Below, in pieces: positions 45,539 to 55,051 of a DNA stretch of 64,000 nucleotides (its first letter is position 1; each line of letters opens with the position of its first letter). The translations under genes were made by a program, and so were the position numbers. The stretch is taken from NCBI GenBank assembly GCA_965197675.1, contig OZ240221.1:1550001-1614000 (forward strand), given 5' to 3'. This stretch comes from G965197675 sp965197675. GTDB taxonomy: Bacteria; Chloroflexota; Dehalococcoidia; Plut-88900. Under the pieces are notes generated by a model that saw nothing but the letters and a program-made list of their open reading frames with translations, was not told the origin of the DNA and did no database searches.

Positions 45539-45720
45539 GAGTGGCCATCCCCAGAAAAAGCTAAGGTTGCCTTGACCCTAGAGTCCGTGGGTTGGTTCAC
45601 AGGCCCATCCACATCTCGAAGATGGTACTGCCTATCGTCAACTTAGGCCCACCATTTTTGACGGTAGACAGTACCGGTCAGGTCAACCCCCTGCCTGGTA
45701 CAGGACATGGACCATCGTCA

Positions 45721-46067
45721 TGGGCACGCCTCTTCTGCTGGTGTGCAGCGCTTCAGACCAATTCCCTTGACCCATCTCTCCAGAAGCTCAGGTGATGTGC
45801 AGCCAGTGAAGCCTGTATCTTGCAGGATCACAAATGCCATGACCTCAATGCTAGTTAACTCCCAGGCATGGACCCGCTCAGGTTGGTGTATACAAGGTTT
45901 AACCACCCGAGCTCCAGATGGACAAGATTGCCCGTCTCAGAGGGACTGGTGGAGTTGAGCATGAAGGGGTTGACTGGCATTCTTCCCTGAAGAGACAACC
46001 CAACGAACTGGGGGAGGGGAGACTTTAGCTGTAGCCACCTACTACTTGGAGATGGGCACATCAGCAC
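45721..46067 (-). pseudogene. Remnant of a leucine-rich-repeat protein
   Basis: On the minus strand GNLVHLELGWLNLVYTNLSG and SMP, then, after a one-base frame change near 45870, LTSIEVMAFVILQDTGFTGC and LLERWVKGIGLKRC. These match the plant-type LRR and its cysteine cap, as in the lipoprotein at 26-29 kb. Upstream stretches are random. It shows that this genome once had another copy of such a protein here. Confidence 0.6.
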
Positions 46068-46235
46068 TCCAGCTCTGGATGCTATCCGTTGCTAGGAGGT
46101 TCCGTGCCCCAGAAGCATTTCACTATTTTGTGCTAAGCCAGGTTTCTTCTTTCGACTTGACACTACGTCGCGGTCAGACAGGCCGAAATGTACCTAAAGT
46201 CAGTGAACCCAACTGCCAAGTGATCTCTTGCCCAA

Positions 46236-47462
46236 TCACCTCTCAGAGTTACGAGATGGAAGCTCCAGCGACTGGCGCCAAGCGGCCTCCAAGTCGTCAT
46301 AGTCCCACCCGTAGACCTGCTGAATCGCCCTTTCGTCCGTGGACCCTTGGTAGAAGACTGCCAGAAGCTCTTGCATCTTGGGCCAGCCGTGAGTGTCTAT
46401 CAGGTAGTCAACCAGGCTGTAGCTTAGTGCATAGGAGAGGGTGGCCCCCGTGTCACTGGCGGGGAAGCTGCTGTTCAGGCTGCGCAGGCTGATCAGGTTG
46501 TCGTTTGCGATGGCGTCTTCAAGGACGATTTGCTGGAACTCGGGCAGTCCGCCCTCTGCGTAGACCGCGAGACCCTCGTCCAGCCAGGTGGGAAGCCCCC
46601 CGAAACAGTTGAACGTGGCCTCTTCCACCAGCAGGTGAGCCAACTCGTGGACTACTCCGGGCAGGTGACGTTCGAATCCCGCTGGATCCACGGTTATCAG
46701 AACGATGTTGTGGTGTACGAAGGCCAGCCCACCGGTCCATTCCTGGGCAAAGAGGACAGCCCCCTGCACGTCCTGGGCACTCTGATAGACGAAGACTGTG
46801 ATGGGAGCAACAAGCTCCTTCCCCAGCCGCAATGTTTCCAGACCGCTGCGGACTCCGTCCGCGATGCGGCGCCCGAAATCATCCCCTCCGGCGTACCAAT
46901 TGAAGGTAATGTTGCCGTCCGTATGGGACTGCCAGTCGAAGCGCGCGTCGGCAAATACCGTCTCCTGTCGGGGTGTTAGGAACTCCTGCCCCTGGTCGCT
47001 CGTCATCCTCCAGCGCCACCAGATAAGGGCTCCTGGGGGCATGGACCCACTGCGCCGCATATCCCAGTCCCAGGTAACGGAAACATCCTTCCCCGGTTCC
47101 AAGTCTGTCCGCGCGGTCCAGTAAGAGGTGGAAGCGCATGAGAAGACGTGGTTGGTGCCAAACTCCACGTCAACGGTCTCGATGATGCGTTGGCTGCTGG
47201 CCTCCAGATGGAAAGATATGGACTCTGGAAACTCCAGAGTTGCTTTGCTCATATTAACCTGGAAATCGGCCTGGGCTTGTGGAGAGACGGGCGTAGCCAT
47301 GGGAGCCGGAGTGGGCGTGGGAGTGCTCGCTGCCGTGGGCGATGGGATGGGAGCGGGTGTGGAGGTCGGCGTCACGACGGGCGATGGCTCAGAAGAGTCG
47401 CAGGCCGCTAGAGTCAGGGCGACGGCAATGGCCAGTGTAGTGGATAGGAGTGCGCGCATCAT
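46236..47462 (-). CDS. Lipoprotein with HExxH peptidase-MA-like domain
   Basis: A 408-residue lipoprotein: signal peptide with LAAC lipobox (Cys21), a Thr/Pro-rich linker (about residues 25-60), a beta-rich domain (about 65-170) and a C-terminal gluzincin-like domain. VVHELAHLLVEEA gives HExxH, and LPTWLDEGLAVYAEG supplies the third ligand Glu as in Peptidase_MA_2. Substrates are unknown. The start overlaps the stop of the upstream binding-protein gene by four bases (ATGA), so the two are translated together, which suggests peptide release outside the cell followed by peptide capture. Confidence 0.87.
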   Translation of the reverse strand: MMRALLSTTLAIAVALTLAACDSSEPSPVVTPTSTPAPIPSPTAASTPTPTPAPMATPVSPQAQADFQVNMSKATLEFPESISFHLEASSQRIIETVDVEFGTNHVFSCASTSYWTARTDLEPGKDVSVTWDWDMRRSGSMPPGALIWWRWRMTSDQGQEFLTPRQETVFADARFDWQSHTDGNITFNWYAGGDDFGRRIADGVRSGLETLRLGKELVAPITVFVYQSAQDVQGAVLFAQEWTGGLAFVHHNIVLITVDPAGFERHLPGVVHELAHLLVEEATFNCFGGLPTWLDEGLAVYAEGGLPEFQQIVLEDAIANDNLISLRSLNSSFPASDTGATLSYALSYSLVDYLIDTHGWPKMQELLAVFYQGSTDERAIQQVYGWDYDDLEAAWRQSLELPSRNSER

Positions 47463-49489
47463 TTCTCACGCTCGATGGATATGTTCTGCAGATGTGGCAC
47501 CTCGATGGGCGTAAGCTCGAAACCCTTCACGTAGGGGCGCACCAACACGTACCTGCTGGTGTGGCGCAATGGCACGGCCACCCAGTCATCCAAGACCAGC
47601 TTCTCAGCCCTCTGGTAGAGGTCTACGCGGCGCTCCGGGTCCGGTTCCACGGCCGCCATCTCCAGAAGCGCGTCCACCTGCTCGTTGCTGTAGGCGAAAC
47701 GGTTCTCCGCACTCTGGCTGTGGAAGAGCACTTCTAGGAAATTCTGTGGGTCGGGGTAGTCGGCGCACCATCCGGCGGTGAAAACACCGAACTCTTCGTT
47801 GTCCAGCCTTTCTAAAAAGTCGGCGAACTCAAAGACCGACACGGCCTCCACCTCCAGTCCCAGGTATTCTCGCCACGCCCAGTGGATGGCGTCGTTACCG
47901 GCAAATGACTTGATAGCAGGCAGGTTCTCCGCTCCACCGTAGCGGGACTCTCGCAGCAATTGTCTTGCCGTCTCCAAGTCGAAGGGGGAGGGCTCCAAGT
48001 CCTCGTTGTGGGCTAACATGCCCGACGGCACAAAGCCAGCCGCCCGTTCGGACAAGCCCTTCAGTGTAACTTCCAACTGCTTGTCCACCTCCATGGCTAG
48101 GGCCAGGGCTTGGCGCACATTAGGGTCATCGAAGGGCGGCTGGGACAGGTTGAACCCCAGATAGAACGTACAGAAGGTGGTGCCATCCCTTAGGTCTTCG
48201 TTCAACTCATTGGAAGGGTCGCGGGCGCGGTCGATGTTGTTTACACCTACGTAAGTCAGGTCAATCTCGCCTCTTTCGTACATCTGCATGGGGTTGCCGG
48301 CGAAGATTCGGTAGACGGCGTGGGCCAACTCCGGCGCACCTCCGTACCAGTCCTCGTTGCGTTCCAGGACAAGCAGTTGGTCCTTCTCCCAGACCTTCAG
48401 CCTGAACGCGCCGGTGCCGTTGGGCGCGTCAGTCCAGTCATCTCCGCTCTCCACGTTGGCGCGGTCAACCACAAAGGAGGTTGGATAGGTCAGCTTTGAC
48501 AGGAAATAGGGAAACGGGTCGGTGATGGTCACCTGCAGGGTACGGTCGTCCAGGACCTGAACGCCCTCCAGGCTGGCGCTCTCGCCCGACGCCAGGGCTC
48601 TGGCGCCCACCACGTCGCCCAGATAGGTCTCGGCGACCGGCGACTCCGTGTCCGGGTGCAACGCTCGTTCCCAGGAATACTCGATGTCCTGCGCCCTAAC
48701 GGCACGCCCGTCGTGGAAGCGGGCGTTGTCCCGCAAGGTGAAGGTGTAGACGGTTCCGCTCTCTGACACCTCCCATCTCTCCGCCAAATCGGCCACGACC
48801 TGCAGATCGTTATCTAGCTTCACCAGACCGCTGAAGATGGCGCCGACCAGGTCTCCGGCCCCGCTGCGGGAAAGTGCCGGGTCGATGGTGATGATCTCGC
48901 CCCAGTGCAGGAACAGGGAGTCGTCCCGCGACGCGCCGAATGGCATGGGCGTCTGGAGGGCGAAGCTATCCATGAAGGCGTTGACCTGCGTCCCAACGGC
49001 CGGCCAGTCCTGCTCCGCTGTTTGGACCCGGAGCAGGAACACCTGGGAGCCGCGGATGACGACCGTCCACACCTCGAAGAGGACGTTTCCGCTTTCCAGA
49101 GTGGAAGCCATAGTGACGCTGTGCCCCGAATCGGCCCCTCCGTAGAGGCTAGGCTCGCTGTTTCTGATCTCGTCGGGCGCATACTGCAAAATTTGACCAT
49201 CGGCCCAGGCTTTCGCGGACGAATCGTCGTTCAGAGGAAAGAGCCATACTTCGGAGAAGACGGGGAGGCCATCGTCCACTACCTTTATGGAGAGTAGAGG
49301 ACGGTTGGTCTCGTTCTCATGCCCAACCCATCCATCGGGTATGACCACGGAGAAGCCCTCGGTGGTGTTCTGGTACAGGCCGGTAATCTGGCCGTTATCG
49401 CCGTGAGACGCAGGAGACGGCCACGTCAAGGCAAGGGTTGCGCAGGCAATGGCCAGGAGGATGGCGGTGGTTGCAAACACTCTGAGCAT
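47459..49489 (-). CDS. Peptide/nickel-type ABC substrate-binding protein with extra N-terminal domain
   Basis: A 676-residue exported protein. A signal sequence (residues 1-25) is followed by an extra domain of about 150 residues (TTEGFSVVIPDGWVG...FLLRVQTAEQDWPAVGTQVNAFMDSF) resembling PsbP/DUF1795-like modules. From about residue 190 it is an SBP_bac_5 (OppA/DppA) protein: LHWGEIITIDPALS, GLVKLDNDLQVVADLAERWE, YTFTLRDNARFHDGRAVRAQD, GTGAFRLKVWEKDQLLVL, DDPNVRQALALAM and AGWCADYPDPQNFLEVLFHS. Cognate permease and ATPase genes are not in the window. The fused N-terminal domain is unusual for the family. It overlaps the HExxH lipoprotein gene by four bases. Confidence 0.9.
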   Translation of the reverse strand: MLRVFATTAILLAIACATLALTWPSPASHGDNGQITGLYQNTTEGFSVVIPDGWVGHENETNRPLLSIKVVDDGLPVFSEVWLFPLNDDSSAKAWADGQILQYAPDEIRNSEPSLYGGADSGHSVTMASTLESGNVLFEVWTVVIRGSQVFLLRVQTAEQDWPAVGTQVNAFMDSFALQTPMPFGASRDDSLFLHWGEIITIDPALSRSGAGDLVGAIFSGLVKLDNDLQVVADLAERWEVSESGTVYTFTLRDNARFHDGRAVRAQDIEYSWERALHPDTESPVAETYLGDVVGARALASGESASLEGVQVLDDRTLQVTITDPFPYFLSKLTYPTSFVVDRANVESGDDWTDAPNGTGAFRLKVWEKDQLLVLERNEDWYGGAPELAHAVYRIFAGNPMQMYERGEIDLTYVGVNNIDRARDPSNELNEDLRDGTTFCTFYLGFNLSQPPFDDPNVRQALALAMEVDKQLEVTLKGLSERAAGFVPSGMLAHNEDLEPSPFDLETARQLLRESRYGGAENLPAIKSFAGNDAIHWAWREYLGLEVEAVSVFEFADFLERLDNEEFGVFTAGWCADYPDPQNFLEVLFHSQSAENRFAYSNEQVDALLEMAAVEPDPERRVDLYQRAEKLVLDDWVAVPLRHTSRYVLVRPYVKGFELTPIEVPHLQNISIEREK

Positions 49490-50310
49490 GATTCAATTAT
49501 AGGGCCGCCCCCGACTCCCCGACAAGTAGGGCTTTCCCTGCTTTCATTCGTCAATCTCGAAACCGTCTTCTGAACAGTGACAAACCGACTCTTTTCGGCC
49601 TACCCATACTGTAAGGCGAACCAAGAAGAATCGACGAGGCAAGGCGGCCCGACTCGAATGGGCTCACTCATCGTCTTCTATCATCGCACCATTCCCGTAC
49701 GCCCTGTGCCAAACATCGAAGCCGCCGGCTCCACCCAGGACCACCAAACTGGACAAGATCGAGAACCTTCACGCTGAGGTTCCGGCTGAATTTCTGAAAC
49801 TCCTGATGCCGGGCGGCCATGCAACGGATCCCATCACGGGCTCCGCCATCCGAGATTCCCAACACGGGGCGCTCGAGCTGTGGAAGAGCTGCACGCAGTG
49901 TATTCGTCCCATCGCGTACAATCTATGCGGCCGTAGGTCTCCCTGCATGGAACTGCCGGATGCCCTCTTTCGACCGATGCCATAGGGTCCGTCCAGGCGT
50001 GTGTTCCAAGAGTATCTCTAGGCAGGTCCTGCGCTCGTTGACGTGGCATCTCAAGTCCGCAAGCGATGGCGGGTTCATCGTGTCCTCACGCCCAGTCATC
50101 TCCGTCTTCCGTGTGGCACGGTGCCATCCCGCAACTCACCGGCCTCTTTCAGACCACCCCTTGCATATCGCTCAGCTATTCCCCCAAAGTCTCATGTTTG
50201 TCCCCTCTTGACATCTGGGAATTCATATGTAGAATGTCCCTTGATGAGTCCGTTGTGGCGCATCGGTTCGCCTGCGCAGTACAACGGCCAATACTAAAAG
50301 GTAGGTGCCG
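49490..50310. other. Gene-poor stretch
   Basis: An open frame on the plus strand at about 49600-49980 (TTKLDKIENLHAEVPAEFL...DPITGSAIRDSQHG) has some coding character but no start and no family I recognise; it may be a remnant. The rest is empty. Confidence 0.4.
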
Positions 50311-53300
50311 ATGAGAATGGATTCGATTAACTCAAGCCACGACTCAGGTTACTCCGTTGATTCGGTGCGCATAAGCGCGCGGAACCAACAGCCCACCCCC
50401 CGCTAGCGTCTAATTCGGCAAACCGGACGCCGTTGGGGCGCCGCCTGCTGGCGGCCCTGACGGGCAGATCCAGGTTTTCCGGTTCCCCCTTCCATCGCGG
50501 CTCGGCCGCTTCCCCTTCCTCCCTCCTAGGTAAACGCCTCAACATTTCACTTCTCGCGCTCCTCGCGGCCCTGTGTGTCAGCCTGGTGTTCCTGCTGAAC
50601 GGCGGACTTGCCCAGGCGCAAGACAACGGCCCAATCGAGTACCCGGAGAACGGGGATGCGGCGGTGGCGACGTTCACGGCGACAGACCCGGAAGAGAAGG
50701 ACATTAGGTGGAGTCTAGACGGAGACGACGCCGGAGATTTCAAGATCGACGGCGGCGTGCTCACCTTCGCGAGCAAGCCCAACTACGAGGCTCCAGCAGA
50801 CGATGACACCGACAACACCTACTCGGTCATGGTCGTTGCCTCTGCGGGAACTTCGACCGAGGACACGGTGGTGATGGACGAATATCCTGTCACCGTAGAG
50901 GTCACAAACGTTGAAGAGGCCGGCTCGATCGTGCTTTCAACGCTGCAGCCGCAGGTGGAAATCCCGATTACCGCCACACTATCCGATCCCGACAACCCCG
51001 ACCTGGATGCCACCCCACTTGTGGACTTGACGTGGGAATGGTTGCGAGGTGAGGACGTAATCGCAGGCGCGACTGGCGCCACGTATACACCCATGGTCAC
51101 CGACGTCGGCTCGGTCCTGACGGCGAGGGCGAGCTACGAGGACGCCGAGGGAGAGGACAAGACCGCCGAGATTGAATCGGCGCACGCGGTCCGCGCGAAG
51201 CCTGACACCAATGCCCCCCCTGCATTCCCGGACCAGGACTCGAATACTGCCGGTAATCAGCAGACGCGGATGGTGGCGGAGAATACGCCCGCGGGTGAGG
51301 ACATCGGAGCGCCCGTCGAGGCCACGGACTCCGGGGACGTGCTGACCTATTCGCTGAACGGCGATCATGCGGCCCAGTTCGACCTCAACCGTGCAACGGG
51401 CCAGCTGAGGACGAAGGGGTCCTTGGACATTGAGGACACTACGGCTGGCGGCGCCACGCGGACGGTGGAGGTGACGGCTGAGGACCCATTTGGGGCTGAA
51501 GCTGAGGTCATGGTGACCATCACGGTCACGAACGTCAATGAGGCGCCTTCGATCGCCTCTGGCGCAACCACGGAGATCACTTCCCCTGAGGGCACCACTG
51601 CTGATGCTCTCGACCTAACCACGCAGCTGGCGACCTACCAGGCTACGGAACCCGAGACCCAGACTATGAGCTGGAGTCTGTCCGGGGATGACGCCGCGAG
51701 GTTCAACATCGGCAATCAGGACGGGGGCACCCCTGGTCGGTTGACCTTCAAGGCCCAGCCGGACTTCGAAGATCCCGCGGACGCGGACCAGGACAACGTA
51801 TACGAGGTCACGGTGGTGGTCTCCGACCCCGCTCGGAACAGCGATGAGGTGGATGTGCAGGTCACGGTGACCAACGTTGCAGAGACGGGATCGATTACCT
51901 TCTTGTCGTTGCGGCCGAAGACCGGTGTGCCCTTGACGGCGTCGGTGACTGATCCTGACGGCGGCATCACCGACCTCGAGTGGGCATGGTCTAGAAGCGG
52001 GACGGACTTTGACGAAGATGACCGCCCCATGTCTGACACCTACACGCCGGTGACGGCTGACATAACTACGACGCTCACTGCGACCGCAACCTATAGGGAC
52101 AACTCTCTTGCGGCCGACGATGCTGACATCACTCTTGAGCAGGCGCATTCGGCAACGGCCGTGGCCGACACAGATAACAAGGCCCCGCGATTCCCAGACC
52201 AGGACACTGAGACCGATGGCCGGCAGACTGACCAGGAGCGGATGGTCGCTGAGAACACCGCATCAGCCATAGCCATCGGCGATACTGTCGCTGCTGAAGT
52301 GGACAACACCATGACCTCCGGCGGCACTGAGGTACCGGATGTGCTGACGTACACGCTGGGTGGGACGAACGCGGCATCGTTTTCCATTGCTAGAGACTCC
52401 GGCCAGCTGAGCACTAAGGCGAAGCTGGACTACGAGACCAAGGAGTCCTACGCTGTGACGGTCACAGCGACGGACCCGGGCAATCTTAGCGCTACAGTAA
52501 ATGTCACCATCAAGGTGACGAACGTCAACGAGGACCCGGAGCTTACCGGAGAGGCGCCCGCAGAGTATGCGGAGAATGGCACGACGCCGGTGACCACTTT
52601 CAGGGCGACCGACCCTGAAGGGGAGGACATAGTCTGGACCCTGACTGGAAACGATTTGGAAGACTTCACGATTGTTGGTGGCGTGCTTCGTTTCAAGAGC
52701 GCGCCCAACTTTGAGGCGGCGGCGGATGCCAACACCGACAACACCTACGAATTCACAGTGAATGCCTCTGATGGTACCAACAGCGCCACGGAGGATGTCA
52801 CCATCGAGGTGACCAACGTTGAAGAGCCGGGCGTGGTCACTTTGTCCACCCTGCAACCGCAGGTGGGAGTGGACATCGACGCTGAGCTGGATGACCCCGA
52901 CGCAGGCGGCACTACCGCTAATCCCACATGGATGTGGCTCCGGGGCGGCAGCATCATCGTGGGCGCCACAAGCGCCACGTACGAGCCCGTAACCGGCGAT
53001 GTCGGCGCTGTGCTGACAGCGAAGGCGACCTACAGGGACGCCGAGGATGCGGATACCGACAAGACCGCGCAAGGCCGTTCTTCACGCTCGGTGCGCAGGG
53101 CTCCTACCGGCGGGACCAGTGCCCCCGCGTTCCCGGACCAGAACCCCTCAACTGAGGCGGTGGAAACGGCGCAGACGCGGATGGTCGCTGAGAACACGCC
53201 GTCCGGGCGGAACATCGGAGTGCCCGTGAGGGCCTCCGACCCCGGTGACGTGCTGACCTATTCGATCGACGCCACCGCCGAGGCCACGTTCGACATTGAC

Positions 53301-54956
53301 AGGGCGACCGGTCAGTTGAAGACGCAGGCGTCTCTGAACACCGAGGGGACTGCCTCATTCACCGTGACCGTAACCGCCACAGACCCCGGAGATTTAACGG
53401 ATACGTCGGAGGTGACCATCACGGTCACGAACGTGGACGAGGCGCCGTCGATAACTACAACGGGTTCAGCAGTGAGGGACATAAGCTCCGTTGAGGGCAC
53501 CACTGCTGATGCTCTCGACCTAACCACGCAGCTGGCGACCTACCAGGCTACGGAACCCGAGACCCAGACTATGAGCTGGAGTCTGTCCGGGGATGACGCC
53601 GCGAGGTTCAACATCGGCAATCAGGACGGGGGCACCCCTGGTCGGTTGACCTTCAAGGCCCAGCCGGACTTCGAAGATCCCGCGGACGCGGGCCAGGACA
53701 ACGTATACGAGGTCACGGTGGTGGTGTCCGACCCCGCTGGGAATAGTGATGAGGTGGACGTGCGGGTCACAGTGACCAATGTTGCAGAGACGGGAACGAT
53801 TACCTTCTCGTCGCTGCAGCCGAAGGTGGGCATCGCGCTGACGGCGACGCTCGACGATGCTGACGGCGAAATCTCCGGCCTCATGTGGCAGTGGGAGAAC
53901 GGCGGCGACGCGATTGAAGATGCGACGTCTGCTACCTACACGCCGGTTGCAGGCGACATAGGAGACACGCTGACGGTGACCGCGACGTACCGGGACGGCT
54001 CGCTTGCGGCGGACGCCGAACCGATCACGCTGGAGTCCGAGGCCACGGCCGCAGTCGTAGCCGACACGGACAACAAGGCTCCACAGTTCATGGACCAGGA
54101 CACTGAGATGGATGGTCGGCAGACAGACCAGGAGCGGTCGGTCCCGGAAAATTACGCAACAGGTGACGAGTACGGCGGTGCAAGTGGTACTGACTTCTCT
54201 CACCCGAACATAGGCGCTGCGGTCACTGCTGAAGTGGACAACACGCTGGCCCCCAGCGGCACTGCTACAGCGGATACACTGACATACTCCCTCGGCGGAG
54301 CTGACGCTGCGTCGTTCAACATCGATCGAGCCAACGGTCAGTTGGAGGCCAAGGCGGCGCTGGACTTCGAAGACAAGGACACGTACTTGGTGACGGTCAC
54401 CGCCACGGACCCGGGCGGCCTTAGCGCCACCGTCAACGTTACCATCAAGGTGTTGGACGTGGACGAAGCGCCGGAGATCATGGTCGGCGGCCTGGCGATA
54501 TCGGGAGACAGTAGCGTGGAGGTGGAGGAAGGCACGACCGCAGTTGAGACCTACACGGCCAGCGGCCCGAACGCTGACATGGCCATCTGGTCGGTGTCGG
54601 GAGACGACGCCGGTGACTTCAGCATCAGCAGTGCCGGTGTGCTCACGTTCAACACCGCGCCGGACTTTGAGAACCCGGCGGACACCAACGGGGACAACGT
54701 GTACATGGTGACGATAATGGCCGACGACGGCACTTACATGAACACCCGCAACGTAGCCGTCACGGTCACCGACGTGGATGAGCCGGTTACCCCCGAGCCG
54801 GGGACCCTGCTGGAGAGGTACGATGCCAACAACAACGACACGATCGAGAAGGGCGAGGTTCTAAAGGCCATAAACGACTACCTCTTTGGCGAGGGGGATG
54901 AGGCCATCAGCAAGCCCGATGTGTTAAGGCTCATAAACCTCTACCTTTTCGGCTAG
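50311..54956 (+). CDS. Large secreted cadherin-like repeat protein with dockerin-like C-terminus; start split at a C6 run
   Basis: From TTG 50433 the frame encodes 1,507 residues. The frame is open upstream to the C6 run 50396-50401; adding one C joins it to ATG 50311 (MRMDSINSSHDSGYSVDSVR), giving about 1,548 residues. After a basic N-terminus and a hydrophobic signal (ISLLALLAALCVSLVFLLNG) it consists of about a dozen modules of two kinds: cadherin-like (YEVTVVVSDP...VTVTNV, with Asp/Glu Ca2+ ligands) and Ig-like (WMWLRGGSIIVGATSATYEP). The end, LLERYDANNNDTIEKGEVLK...ISKPDVLRLINLYLFG, has a Ca2+ loop repeated in part, as in dockerins. It probably sits outside the cell and binds proteins or sugars. 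No cohesin is in the window. Confidence 0.85.
51587..51786 (+). repeat. Exact 200-bp direct repeat, first copy
   Basis: Identical to 53492-53691, 1,905 bp (635 codons) away and in the same frame. Similarity continues with few changes to about 51888/53793. The rest of the flanking modules has diverged much more, so gene conversion or recent duplication is likely. Confidence 0.88.
53492..53691 (+). repeat. Exact 200-bp direct repeat, second copy
   Basis: Second copy of the repeat described at 51587. Recombination between the copies would delete 635 codons in frame. Confidence 0.88.
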
Positions 54957-54994
54957 TTCAAGGGACGCTGTAAAGGTCAATATAGGAGAAAATG

Positions 54995-55040
54995 ATCCCT
55001 GGTTGCTTCAGCAGTCGTAAATACTGGAGCAACCAGGGAT
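54995..55040 (+). promoter_or_regulatory. Long hairpin just before the repeat-protein gene
   Basis: ATCCCTGGTTGCTTCAG (54995-55011) pairs with CTGGAGCAACCAGGGAT (55024-55040): 17 bp with one G-T wobble, 12-base loop. It lies 39 bases after the stop of the cadherin-like gene and 11 bases before ATG 55052. There is no T run. It may act as a weak terminator, an RNA stabiliser, or a translational control element. Confidence 0.7.
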
Positions 55041-55051
55041 TGCTGGAGCGT

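Noticed and set aside
49577..49777. A 66-codon open frame (MTNRLFSAYPYCK) in the gap before the cadherin-like gene
   Set aside because: A competing frame looks equally coding; neither has homology that I recognise, so no gene was called.
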